DNA of 59,955 nt from positions 1-59,955 of the forward strand of contig CAUYUJ010020720.1 of assembly GCA_963575745.1 (NCBI GenBank), given 5' to 3'. Position 1 is the stretch's first letter. Each line of letters begins with the position of its first letter. The translations under genes and the position numbers were made by a program. Source of the DNA: Prorocentrum cordatum. Taxonomy: Eukaryota > Sar > Dinophyceae > Prorocentrales > Prorocentraceae. Below the pieces are notes generated by a model. The model ran no database searches, was not told the DNA's origin, and saw only the letters and a program-made list of their open reading frames with translations. Positions 42,706 through 51,655 of this stretch are shown piece after piece.

Positions 42706-43601
42706 CCTGCGGCAGCAATTCAGCACCTGCAGCCTGCAGCTCACCACGAGCGCCGAAGGGCGCCGCAGGCGCTGAGCTTCCCACCGGCGGCGGAGAGGTT
42801 CCGTCGTCCGTCGTGCGAAACAGCTCCTCGTAACCGTCACGAAGCTGACGAGGTGCTACGGCTGGATCCGCCCCGAAATTCTGGCCAGAACGATCTGCTG
42901 GATAGGTGTGGGGAGGGGGGACCATTGAGGCAGGGGGAAAATCCTGATGAGGATGAGGATGAGCATGGCAATTCTATTGAGAGGGAGGGTGAGGAGGAGG
43001 AGGAGGAGGAGGAGGAAGAGCGTGAATGAGCGGTCGGATGAGATCGAACCGAATCGGAGCGATCGGGCCGGATGTCTGACAGGAGCGATCATGTCGGATA
43101 GGAACGAGAATGTTGCCACGTTATAGTGCGAGATTCTTGTCAATCGCCCTCCCATCTCGCAGACTCCATGCAAATCTCTCTGGGCGCCGCCAGGATGCTC
43201 ATTGCCAACGACGAGGGCCTCAGAGCGGCACTGCCCCCACAAATCGCGAGCGACCTGCGTCAAGCCGCGATGAGGGGAAATTGGAAGAAGAGGTTCGGGA
43301 AGAATCGCATTGGTATATGTTCATTGTTTTCGGCAGGGAAGGATGCGTGGCAAAAGAGCGGGTGGATGAAAGCTGAAAAGTGATGGGGCGGTCCAGGGGG
43401 AATGATACTGCGGGGGAATGGAGAGAAGAATGTGGGGAAGGATAGTCTGTTCGTTGTCAGCTGTCCAAGCTGCAGATGTGGATTGCTGTAGTAGCGCGTA
43501 GCCCCCTTCGCTTTTAAGGGCAACTCGCCTTCGACAAAGGTGGTACCACGAAGCGACGAGGTGGATCACATTGGACGAAGTGCTGGAGCCTGCTGCCATT
43601 G
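42706..43601. other. Spacer with a small coding-like frame (43126-43383)
   Basis: A frame of 85 codons (DSMQISLGAARMLIANDEGL, RAALPPQIASDLRQAAMRG) has balanced composition and could be an exon, but I do not recognise it. A short GGA run lies at 42988-43015. Confidence 0.3.
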
Positions 43602-43765
43602 CCCGGCTTTCGCGCACACATGCTTCATATCAGGGGGAGGTTCGGGCGGGTGGTAATGTGGAGTGACCTAGATGGGGGTCTTCATCCCCCATGTAGGTCA
43701 CCCCCCATTGCCACCCGCCCGACTTTCGCGCGCACACACATGCCGCATGTCAGGGGGACAGGAAG
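43602..43765. other. Long hairpin flanked by direct repeats
   Basis: GTTCGGGCGGGTGGTAATGT..GACCTA..ATGGGGG (43640-43679) pairs with 43684-43722 over about 40 bp with four or five mismatches and a 4-base loop. CCCGGCTTTCGCGCACACAT and CAGGGGG left of it recur to the right as CCCGACTTTCGCGCGCACAC and CAGGGGG. It could be a foldback element or an inverted duplication. Confidence 0.6.
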
Positions 43766-43785
43766 GGAAGTAGGTGCAACATCAG

Positions 43786-43947
43786 GAGGGAACACAGAAC
43801 ACACAGACAGACATAATCGTCGATCCCCAGGAGAAGATGCGAAACTATGGGAAGTAGAAGAAGAAGACGAGACTCCAGAAGATATGGAACAGTTGGGGAA
43901 TCCGGGGAGTTGTGTCTATTTGTTTGTGTGTCCATGGGTCCCTTCAG
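43786..43947 (+). mobile_element. Intron-like repeat family A, copy 5
   Basis: ATCAG|GAGGGAACACAGAACACA, GATCCCCAGGAGAAGATGCG, AAACTATGGGAAGTAG, GGGGAATCCGGGGAGTTGTG, TCTATTTGTTTGTGTGTCC and a final GGGTCCCTTCAG. Confidence 0.85.
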
Positions 43948-44117
43948 AAGACGGGGGGGCTGGCAGGAGGGGGAGAAGGCGCCGAACGCAGCGGAGACCT
44001 CGGCAGCAGTTCGAACGACGACGACAGCGTGCGCGTGCGTACGGCATACTCTACAGAGCCGCACCTGCGAGTTCTACCAGGTGCTGCTGGTGCTGTGCAA
44101 GTCGAGACCGCGGGCCG

Positions 44118-44306
44118 CCACCGATGCCGATACTGCATCTCTACAATGAGGTGAGGAAGGGGGTGCCTATTCTGCTACGCTTGCCTCGTTGTCCCCCGTG
44201 TTGGGCCTCCTGTGAGGCCCTCGTCTCCACCGCTGGACTCGCCTCGAAAATTTGGTCAGAACTCACCCCGGGAGAGGTCTGGGGAGCAGCGGTATCGGTA
44301 CTTTTT
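44118..44306 (+). mobile_element. MITE family B, copy 3
   Basis: Ends ACCGATGCCGATACTGC (44120-44136) and GCAGCGGTATCGGTAC (44286-44301) are inverted repeats. The interior GAGGCCCTCGTCTCCACCGC, TGGTCAGAACTCACC and GGGAGAGGTCTGGGGAGC matches the other copies. This copy is about 45 bp longer than copy 2. Confidence 0.75.
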
Positions 44307-44391
44307 GGTCTGCCCATGCAGGGCGGCACCTGCCAGTGCCACCTTGCTAGTGCTGTGCAAGGCGCCTGAGGAAGGGAGGCCTTGTTTCGGC

Positions 44392-44540
44392 GGCGAGCGA
44401 GGGGGGGGGGGGAAACTTCTCAGAAGGCCCCCGGCCTTCTGAGATGTTTCTTTGTCTTCGGGGAAGGCTTGGCCAACTTTTCAGAAGGCCGGCGGCCTTC
44501 CGCGTCTTCTGAGAAGGCCCGCCTTTGTCTAACTTTCCAC
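44392..44540. mobile_element. MITE family H, copy 2 (partial)
   Basis: GGCGAGCGAGGGG with a G run and ACTTCTCAGAAGGC matches one end of 9733-9919, and CGTCTTCTGAGAAGGC the other side. The right terminus is poorly preserved. Confidence 0.5.
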
Positions 44541-44855
44541 CCGGGCGCGCCGCCAACTGATGGACAACCTGGAGCCTCGTCAGCCTCTAGGCAGATCTCA
44601 GGACCTCCTCAGTGTGTCCAAAGGGGCGCTGAGCTCTCGGCCCCCAAAACACCGCTGCTGCAGCGGCACCGCGAGCTCATAACACCAGCAGTAACAACGA
44701 CAAGGAGTAACCGAAACATGTTAGACGTCTGCGTGGCGCAGTGGTGGCTGGCTGCTTGGTGGGCACCATTCAGTGCGAACGATAACATACAGAAACATGT
44801 AGTCGTGCGTACGTTACTGGTGGCTGGCTTGGTGGGCGACAAGAAGTGAGGAGGA

Positions 44856-44955
44856 NNNNNNNNNNNNNNNNNNNNNNNNNNNNNNNNNNNNNNNNNNNNN
44901 NNNNNNNNNNNNNNNNNNNNNNNNNNNNNNNNNNNNNNNNNNNNNNNNNNNNNNN
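44856..44955. other. Assembly gap, 100 N
   Basis: Exactly 100 undetermined bases, a conventional scaffold gap of unknown true size. The left flank ends GAGGAGGA and the right starts CTCCTCCTCC. The preceding 44541-44855 has no recognised gene. Confidence 0.99.
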
Positions 44956-45206
44956 CTCCTCCTCCTCCTCCTCCTCCTTCTCCTCCTCCTCCTCCTGCCT
45001 CCTGCCCCTCCTTCCTCCTCCCTTCTCCGCCTCCTCCTACTCGCCTCCTCCTCCGCCTCCTCCTCCTCCTCCTCCTCCATCCTACTCCTCCTCCTCCTCC
45101 TCCTCCGCCTCCTCTCCTCCTCCTTCCTCCTCCTCCTCTCCCCTCTCCTGCCTCCTCCTCCTCCTCCTCGTCCTCCTCCTCCTCCTCCTCCTCCTCCTCC
45201 TCCTCC
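44956..45206 (+). repeat. TCC tract upstream of LINE
   Basis: TCC/CTC repeats with CTG and TAC interruptions, ending exactly at the spliced-leader relic of the LINE. Confidence 0.95.
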
Positions 45207-45226
45207 TCCAGCCGTTCTGGCTCAGG
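45207..45226 (+). other. Spliced-leader relic at LINE 5' end
   Basis: TCCAGCCGTTCTGGCTCAGG aligns to the dinoflagellate spliced leader with a 2-base deletion and three substitutions. Its leading TCC merges with the microsatellite. The position at the element 5' border supports the reading despite the imperfect match. Confidence 0.6.
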
Positions 45227-45367
45227 TGTCCTGAGCTTGCTGCGGCAGACTTCAGAACGGCACCGCCGCAGCGAGCCATTGTGGCAGTGAGCTCCTGCAG
45301 GAGCACCCCATTTTGTTGAGACGGAGAACACGAGTGTTGTGTGGGCGAGGTCGAGAGGATCTCCCCG

Positions 45368-46525
45368 ATGGCGCTCATGGCGGGGCCTGTACTACCAGGC
45401 CCCCGCAAACCCACATGGGGGTGCCCATCCTGTGGAGCGTCGGCGAATTGGGCGAGCCGCATCAAGTGCAGATGCGGACAGGATGCGCCGACGGCATTCA
45501 TCCAACGTGCGAGGAAGGCTGCGAGGGAGGCGACGCAGCAGCCTGCGTCAGCGCCTCGCCGTGCATCACAGTCTCCAGCGCCGTGGAGTGATCAGTACAA
45601 GCAGATGCAGAAGCAGATGGAGTTTCTTTCAGCTGAGCTCAAGAGAGTCAAGGCTGAGAAGGGTGGTGCGGCCAAGCCCGACGGAGTGGACACGCAGCCC
45701 AAGGACTCCAACGGTAACGAGACGGACTACGCCAAGAGAGCTGCGCTTCAGAAGCGCATTGATGTACTCGACCAGTTCATCAAGCAGACGAAGGAGCTGG
45801 ACGAGGATGATCCCGACTTGCCAGCGGCAAAGAAAAGGTTGGACCAGCTTCGTGAAGAGCATAGAGCCATGCGCCCGCCCGTGTCGGCACACAAGGCTGC
45901 CTTTCAGAAGCTCGAACGCTGCAAGTCGCAGAAGACGAAGATGGAGAATGAGATATCGGAACTATCGGCAAGGTTGTCATCACTTCAGAATGAGTTGGAT
46001 GGCAAAAAAGCTGCACTCGAGGCGAAGTCGAAGGAAGTTGATTTACTTGAAGTGGAAGTTGAAATTTCGGCAGCCAAGTTGCGTAAGCAACGAGGCCCCA
46101 GAGGAGCTGAAGCTGCAGGAGTCCCTGAGGATTTCATCAAGCAGCTGGGCTCCAACCTCATCCTTGCCGAGGACGCCGAGCTTGAGAAGTTGTTCAAGGA
46201 CCTCAGCGTACACCCGAAGTTCGAGAAGTTCCAGAAGATCATTTTCGAGAGCGTTGCCCCTGCAGGGACGGTTGACGACCCCATGGAGGGCATGCCTCAT
46301 GCTGGGTCTGTGTCTCCTCCTGCTGCTGAGCGGCCTGCAGGTGGAGGTGCTGGTGAGAAGCGACCACTACCTGAGATCGATCTGTCTGAGTCAGAAGCTG
46401 GAGAGTTGTGGACAAAGTTGCAGCAGGAGAGCGAGGAGACACGACCTGCCAAGCTTGCGGAGATGGTCAACGAACTCCAAAAGAAGAAAGTTCGCAGAGT
46501 TGGTGATGATCAAGAGGACCTTTAG
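45368..46525 (+). CDS. LINE ORF1: zinc-ribbon, coiled-coil protein (385 aa)
   Basis: Starts at the first ATG of the frame. Residues 15-40 contain WGCPSCGASANWASRIKCRC, a C-x2-C...C-x-C zinc-ribbon-like motif. Residues 60-105 and about 130-245 are charged and heptad-like (QMQKQMEFLSAELKRVKAEK; MENEISELSARLSSLQNELD), so coiled coil is likely. LINE ORF1 proteins bind the element RNA and form multimers, which fits this architecture. The frame is intact and stops with TAG at 46523. The last 20 bases (46506-46525) overlap the start of ORF2 in a different frame. Related remnants in the decayed LINE at 10.9-11.6 kb support assignment to the element rather than to a host gene. Confidence 0.8.
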   Translation: MALMAGPVLPGPRKPTWGCPSCGASANWASRIKCRCGQDAPTAFIQRARKAAREATQQPASAPRRASQSPAPWSDQYKQMQKQMEFLSAELKRVKAEKGGAAKPDGVDTQPKDSNGNETDYAKRAALQKRIDVLDQFIKQTKELDEDDPDLPAAKKRLDQLREEHRAMRPPVSAHKAAFQKLERCKSQKTKMENEISELSARLSSLQNELDGKKAALEAKSKEVDLLEVEVEISAAKLRKQRGPRGAEAAGVPEDFIKQLGSNLILAEDAELEKLFKDLSVHPKFEKFQKIIFESVAPAGTVDDPMEGMPHAGSVSPPAAERPAGGGAGEKRPLPEIDLSESEAGELWTKLQQESEETRPAKLAEMVNELQKKKVRRVGDDQEDL

Positions 46526-47474
46526 CAACCGTCCATTGGTGAGTGGATTATCTGTTGTTCAAGGTAAGACGCGTGCTGCTCCCGTGCCACGAACTAGCCA
46601 GCAGCAGTCCCGTTTAGTTGAAACGTTCAATGCCAATCAAGGTCGTGAGACATTGAAGCGCAGATTGCAACGCACCTCAGCCATAATCGTATTGGTACAG
46701 GAGTTGGGTTATTTTTCGCACAATGCGGAGGAGATTTCCTCTTGGGCTGGTAGACGTGGATGGAGTGTTATCATTGAACCAGGACATGAGACCAAGGGCC
46801 ATCTCCCTTCTGCGGGAGTTGCTGTTTTCGCCCGTGCTGAAGTTGGTCTTCGACGTCCTCAAGTTGATGGTCAGACTGTTTCTGGCGTTCTGGTCGCCCA
46901 CAGGGCGCTACATGTGGTGGTTGATGTACCAGGGTGGCCAGAGATGCATATTTTTAATATGTACCTTCATTGTTCTGAGGGCTTGACCGTACGCAACTCA
47001 AGGATACTTTCTTGCATTGGGCAGTCCCTCGCTGGGCTCACATCGCCTAGTATCATTGGTGGTGACTGGAATCTCGACAAGGCGGTACTTGAGTCTTCAG
47101 GGTTCGCTAGGGCTGCCCAAGTGCAAATTGTTGCTCCAGCATCGGTCACGTGCAGAACGGCAACATCGACGAGTACGATTGATTTGTTTTGCCTCAGTGT
47201 GGGTGCACATCGCTTATTGAAGCAGATAAAGGTTGATGCTACGTGGGAAACCAAGCCACACCGTCCTGTGCAAATCGAACTGGCTGCTGATGGACATCGA
47301 CTTCAGATACTGACGTATGCTGCAGCCCCAAAGCTTCCCACAACCGCTGTGTTTGGGCCTGCCCAGCAGGACTTTGATTGGTCAATGGAGCGTAGGTATG
47401 CTTCCACAGCGGTTGAGATGGCCAAGGAGTCACCTTCGGATGCTGCATGGGGTTTTCTCACCTTGGCTTGGTGA
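46506..47474 (+). CDS. LINE ORF2, endonuclease part (322 codons to TGA)
   Basis: ATG 46506 lies inside the end of ORF1, a 20-base overlap in a +1 frame that suggests coupled re-initiation or frameshifting. The domain is an endonuclease/exonuclease/phosphatase fold. It has the catalytic Gln-Glu in IIVLVQELGYF (near residue 64), GGDWN (near 186, equivalent to GDFN), STSTIDLFCL (near 225) and PHRPVQIEL (near 251, the histidine motif). These enzymes nick target DNA to prime reverse transcription. The frame meets TGA at 47472 but then continues open in the same frame into the reverse transcriptase (…LAW, stop, SFITRAAERIG…). The TGA is therefore most simply a nonsense mutation inside a single ORF2. 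Confidence 0.8.
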   Translation: MIKRTFSNRPLVSGLSVVQGKTRAAPVPRTSQQQSRLVETFNANQGRETLKRRLQRTSAIIVLVQELGYFSHNAEEISSWAGRRGWSVIIEPGHETKGHLPSAGVAVFARAEVGLRRPQVDGQTVSGVLVAHRALHVVVDVPGWPEMHIFNMYLHCSEGLTVRNSRILSCIGQSLAGLTSPSIIGGDWNLDKAVLESSGFARAAQVQIVAPASVTCRTATSTSTIDLFCLSVGAHRLLKQIKVDATWETKPHRPVQIELAADGHRLQILTYAAAPKLPTTAVFGPAQQDFDWSMERRYASTAVEMAKESPSDAAWGFLTLAW

Positions 47475-47510
47475 AGTTTCATCACCAGAGCTGCTGAGAG
47501 AATTGGCATC

Positions 47511-50438
47511 ATGACGGGTGAGGAAGTCAAATGTCCTGGCTCGTACGCGCGCTGCATCAAGCCGAAGTGGGTCGACGTAACTTACAATGGCAGTGATGCG
47601 GTAGGCCTTGCTGCACAAGCGGACGGATGGAAGTGGCTTTCGGATGCTCTTCAAGGTCTCAGTCTGTTGAAGCAGGCATCCAGCAATGGCGATGAGGAGA
47701 AAGCTGCGATGCTTGACGACGAGCTGATGCTGTTTCAGACGTCACCGTATCCTGGGGTGCATTTATGTTCGAGATTGGATGCAGGTGTGACGCAGGCGAG
47801 GCGATTGGTAGAAGGTCGATTCTTTCCAGAACAGATTGCTGAATTCCTTGAGGAGATTGATGAGGACGTCGAGTTTGCAAAGCAGGCTGCTGGGAGAGAA
47901 TCTCAAAAACGATGGCAGAATTGGTGCGATCAAGCTGCAGCAGGAGGCGCACGAGCTTTGCACAAGATTACGCAGTATAATCAGGTCAACGAGACGACGG
48001 TGGTCACCGCTGACGGGCTTCCGTCGGCACATCCACACGTTGTTGTCGAGACAACTGCAGATGAATATCGATCGTTGTGGGATGCCAGCTCTGAGGCGCC
48101 CAAAGCATGGATACCAGACAGGAGTTCTTTCCCGAGGGCAACTGCTGCTGACATCAGGGCCGTTGCTCAAACGTTTTCCTCATCAACTGCAGGGTCTCTG
48201 GACGGACTACATCCTAGACACCTGCTGCTCTTGAGCGATGAGAGCCTCGACATCCTCGGCATGTTGTTCGAAGCTTTCGAATCTTTGGGAATGTTACCGA
48301 AGCAGATGTTATGGATTTGCATGCCTATGCTTCCCAAGCCGATGGGAGGACATCGACTTATAGTTCTTTATGGATCGGTATATCGCGCATGGCAAAGGCT
48401 TCGTCGACCTGAGCTTGCACCACTTCAGCAGTTTCTTCGCCGTGTGTATTGGGGGGCCTCGTCGGGCCGCTCCGCTATCGATTCTGCGTGGCAGGTGGCT
48501 GCTCGTGTCGAAGCTTGCGTACACGACAAAAGGAAGAGCTTGCAGATCATTGCTGACTACAGCAAGTACTATGAGACCATTGGCTTAGTTACGGTGAGGG
48601 AGAAGTTTTCTAGATATGGAGCACCCACGTGTTTGACGAAATTGTTATTCAACACTTGGTCGGCACCAAGAATCATTCGATTAATGCGGCACCATTGTCT
48701 TCAACCAGTTCACGCTCGTCGAGGATTCCCAGCGGGCGATGCATATGCGGATGTGGGGATCAAGGTACACGCATTGGAGGAGTACGACAGTTTCGTGGCA
48801 TTGCACAGTGAGCTGCATTTTTCTTCGCACATTGACGACAGCAGCCTCGGCATCGAAGCGGCTACTACAGATGAGTTGATCGAGATGGCGGTGAGAGTTG
48901 GTCGCAGTTTCCAGACGACAGCTTCAAAATTGGGGGCCAAGTTTAATAACAAGCTCTCAATCGTATGTTCTGAATCTGGAGTTGGTGATAAGGTTGCTGA
49001 CAAATTGGGGTTTGATTCTTCTTCCAACAAGCGAGCAGCTACGTATCTTGGAACAGATCAGGCTGGTGGGAGATCGAGGCGAGCTGCAGCCACGCGGAAG
49101 AAGCAACAGATTCGACGTCGACGTTTTCAACATCGGATGAAGAAAATTGCTCGGTATCGAAAGGCGATTCCCACCAAGAAGTACGAGAGGACAGGCAAAA
49201 TCTTCAGAACAGGGGCGCGACCAGCCCTGACGTTCGGTGTGGAGATCACAGGCCTGTCAGATTCCGAATGGAGTGCATTACGTAGACAGTTCTTTCAGTT
49301 CGTGAAACCATGCCATGGTGGAATTTCGGCAAGTGCAAAGGCTGTACTCTTTGATGATCCTTCAGCGCGTCAAGCACTTGCCCCAGCTCTGCAGTGGTCA
49401 AGAATGATATGGCAAGCAGTTCTGGCACCGGATACGGCATTAGTTTCTTTGGATCAGCTCCGAACGTGGTGGACACAAGCTTTGCAGGATCGCCTGCTTG
49501 AGGATCTAGTGTGGGCGTCTTCGAGAGGACCCCTTGAGCGAGCTGCTCTTTGTGTTCGCAGGGCCGGTTGGACAATCAAGCAGTGGAATGCCTGGCTTGA
49601 CCATCGCGGAGTTGAAGTGCCACTGCAACAATTTACACCAGGCATGCTGGAGAAGCGAATGATCGAGTCATTACAGAGACAGTTGGAGCTCGACTTGGCT
49701 GCCAAGAGAGGGCTACCAGCTGGAATGCGATCAAGTTATGATATTCTTCGACCGTTCGTGAGAGAGAAGTATTCGAAGTTCACCGCATACCAGAAGTTCC
49801 TGGTCAAATCCTTTGCGCTCGGTGGTATATGGACACGTGAGCGGGCGAGATGCAAAGGTTATGAGACGGACGGTCGTTGTGATTGCGGAGCTCCAGATAC
49901 GGTACATCATCGTTTGTTCACTTGCATGAGGGGTGATGTGGTGGCTGCCAGAAGTGCTTCTGAGGTACCACCCGAATTCATCCAACGCGGCATTGATGAG
50001 CATAGCTCGGGGTTTTTTGAGCATGGAGTGTTTGAATATCTCGACGAGGAGATTCCACAATTGGCACCTGGTCATGAAGCTTTCGTCGTGAATATGGCCG
50101 GCGAGGTGCAGGATTTGAACCCTGAAGAGATGGTGGAATCTGCATGCCCAGAGGCGCAGGTGATCGAACTTGCTCCCGATGGTTCTTGCAGCAAACCTGC
50201 TCTTCGTGATTTACAGAGGGCTGGGTGGGCAATAGCATTGTTGAACCCGTCTGGCCCAGATCCGATTCTTGCAGTATATGGGGCTGTTCCTCCCGCTCTG
50301 CCCCAGACATCAGTGGTTGCTGAGTATATGGGATTGGCTTTTAGTGGCCAAGTCGCAGATCGGCCTGCAACCATGCATTTTGATTTCCTTGGCGCAGTCT
50401 TCGAGGCGCGGAAGTCTCCTCAGCGCCAGAGAGAATGA
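47511..50438 (+). CDS. LINE ORF2, reverse transcriptase part (975 codons to TGA)
   Basis: Same frame as the endonuclease part. RT fingers appear as TAGSLDGLHPRHLLLL (near residue 226) and LPKPMGGHRLIVLYGSVYRA (near 272). Motif A is IIADYSKYYETI with Asp349, motif B is RRGFPAGDAYADVG (near 403), and motif C is HIDDSSLG with Asp442-Asp443 (the usual Y/F-x-D-D written HIDD). A basic thumb follows (RRRRFQHRMKKIARYRK). Near 785-808, GYETDGRCDCGAPDTVHHRL then FTCM is a Cys/His knuckle. From about 883, ELAPDGSCSKP...AGWAIALL and TSVVAEYMGLAF match the start of an RNase H fold (D-G-S, E). The three RT aspartates are present, so the core looks competent apart from the stop at 50436. The sequence type resembles dinoflagellate RT families rather than metazoan LINE clades. 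Confidence 0.85.
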   Translation: MTGEEVKCPGSYARCIKPKWVDVTYNGSDAVGLAAQADGWKWLSDALQGLSLLKQASSNGDEEKAAMLDDELMLFQTSPYPGVHLCSRLDAGVTQARRLVEGRFFPEQIAEFLEEIDEDVEFAKQAAGRESQKRWQNWCDQAAAGGARALHKITQYNQVNETTVVTADGLPSAHPHVVVETTADEYRSLWDASSEAPKAWIPDRSSFPRATAADIRAVAQTFSSSTAGSLDGLHPRHLLLLSDESLDILGMLFEAFESLGMLPKQMLWICMPMLPKPMGGHRLIVLYGSVYRAWQRLRRPELAPLQQFLRRVYWGASSGRSAIDSAWQVAARVEACVHDKRKSLQIIADYSKYYETIGLVTVREKFSRYGAPTCLTKLLFNTWSAPRIIRLMRHHCLQPVHARRGFPAGDAYADVGIKVHALEEYDSFVALHSELHFSSHIDDSSLGIEAATTDELIEMAVRVGRSFQTTASKLGAKFNNKLSIVCSESGVGDKVADKLGFDSSSNKRAATYLGTDQAGGRSRRAAATRKKQQIRRRRFQHRMKKIARYRKAIPTKKYERTGKIFRTGARPALTFGVEITGLSDSEWSALRRQFFQFVKPCHGGISASAKAVLFDDPSARQALAPALQWSRMIWQAVLAPDTALVSLDQLRTWWTQALQDRLLEDLVWASSRGPLERAALCVRRAGWTIKQWNAWLDHRGVEVPLQQFTPGMLEKRMIESLQRQLELDLAAKRGLPAGMRSSYDILRPFVREKYSKFTAYQKFLVKSFALGGIWTRERARCKGYETDGRCDCGAPDTVHHRLFTCMRGDVVAARSASEVPPEFIQRGIDEHSSGFFEHGVFEYLDEEIPQLAPGHEAFVVNMAGEVQDLNPEEMVESACPEAQVIELAPDGSCSKPALRDLQRAGWAIALLNPSGPDPILAVYGAVPPALPQTSVVAEYMGLAFSGQVADRPATMHFDFLGAVFEARKSPQRQRE

Positions 50439-50780
50439 CGTTCCATTTATGCATGTGTTCAGGTCTTTGGTCAGAGCCTTCCTGGTCGTGAATATCTGAC
50501 AGCAGCAGAACATGTTAAAGCACATCGCACGAGCGAACAATATGCTTTGCTACATGTTGAACAGAGGAGAATAACAGATGCGAACATTGCTGCTGACAGG
50601 TTCGCGAAGATGGCTGTTTCTCTTCACCCCGCTCCTCGTCATGAATTCTGTAAGCAGATTGAGCTGCACGAGGAGGCGACGAGGAACCTCGTGCGTCTCA
50701 TATCCGCCACCCTGCCCTGCTACGAGAAGGAGGAGAGGTGGAGGAGGGCACCGATATTCAAGAGGAGTAGAACATCATGA
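50439..50780 (+). pseudogene. LINE ORF2, RNase H C-terminal part after in-frame TGA
   Basis: The frame of the RT part stays open for 113 codons after the TGA at 50436. It reads SLPGREYLTAAEHVKAHRTS then ITDANIAADRFAKMA. V-K-A-H and N-x-x-A-D-x-x-A-K are the end of the RNase H domain (His and last Asp). The frame ends TGA 50778, with a TAG soon after. It is part of the broken ORF2, not a separate gene. Confidence 0.75.
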
Positions 50781-51345
50781 TTGGTGTAGGACGGAGTTAG
50801 GAGCTCAGTGTAAGTATTGCCTCTCTGTTCTGCATGACAATGCTGTCGATTGGCCCTTAGTGGGCTGCAGGGGAACCCCAGCTTTCCTCAGTGCGTTTTT
50901 CGCTCGGCCGAACGGCCACTGTCTTGTTGCTGTGCACCAGTCTGGCGAACGGTGCGAGTCGGTCTCGGATAGTGTGGACCGACCTGTTTTTGTTTGTACG
51001 AAATGTGGAGCGTGGGCCCAACAGAGGCGCCGTCTCAAGTTGAGGTCACCTTGCATCAGGCCGACGCCCAAGGGTCTTGAGATTCTTCGGAACCTGAGGC
51101 GGGGCGTCGGGCCCCATCGCAAGCTCCAGCGCTCCATCGATTCTGTGATTCCTGCCGTCCGAGTGGCGCCCACACGTCGCGTCCCTCGGAGAGAGACGAC
51201 CAGTGTCTCCGCGAGGCCCAACCCAGCCTCTTCGTATCAGTACGAATCACGGCTGGCGGCACTCCAGGAGAGAGTGCGCCAGCGGGAGCTGGCTCGGGCA
51301 CAGGAGGGCCCAGCAGGTGGCGCAAGCGGTAATGGGCTAGGCTGA
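50770..51345 (+). pseudogene. LINE C-terminal Cys domain in a shifted frame
   Basis: In the +1 frame, ELGAQCKYCLSVLHD, PVFVCTKCGAWAQQRRRLKL then SPC, and GLEILRNLRRGVGPHRKLQR form a Cys-pair domain like the tail I associate with related dinoflagellate retroelement proteins. It probably belonged to ORF2 before a frameshift near 50700-50780. It ends TGA at 51343. Confidence 0.55.
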
Positions 51346-51408
51346 GCCCGAGCGCCGCCCTGCTGGGCCGAGTCGTTAGTCACGTGACTGGTCCGCCTCG
51401 GCGTGCTT

Positions 51409-51655
51409 CTTCTTCTTCTCCTCCTCCTCCTCCTCCTCCTCCTCCTCCTCCTCCTCCTCCTGCCTCCTCCTCCTCCCTCCTCCTCCTCACTCCTCCTCCT
51501 CCTCCTCCTCCTCCTCCTCCTCCCCTCGTCGTCCTCGTCGTCGTCCTCCTCTCCTCCTCCTCCTCCTCCTTCTCCTCCTCCTCCTCCTCCTCCTCCTCCT
51601 CTCCTCCTCCTCTCCTCCTCCTCTCTCCTCCTCCTCCTCCTCTTCCTCCTCCTAT
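51409..51655 (+). repeat. TCC tract downstream of LINE
   Basis: Starts CTTCTTCTTCTTCTCC and continues as TCC with CGTCGTC and CTCTCC interruptions. Confidence 0.95.

Larger units (their letters stand above)
45207..51408 (+). mobile_element. LINE-type non-LTR retrotransposon, ~6.2 kb
   Basis: The order is spliced-leader relic, short 5' UTR, ORF1 (zinc ribbon plus coiled coil), then ORF2 (AP-like endonuclease, reverse transcriptase, CCHC-like knuckle, RNase H), a C-terminal Cys domain and a short 3' UTR. TCC microsatellites abut both ends. No LTRs, integrase or protease. Damage is light: two in-frame TGA codons and one frameshift near the C-terminus. It is therefore a fairly recent, probably dead copy. 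The transposition model known for such elements is target-primed reverse transcription by the ORF2 protein. Confidence 0.85.

Noticed and set aside
45339-46505. Alternative frame through the LINE ORF1 region joined to the endonuclease
   Set aside because: Arg/Ser-rich shadow of ORF1; meaningful ORF2 similarity begins only after about 46506.
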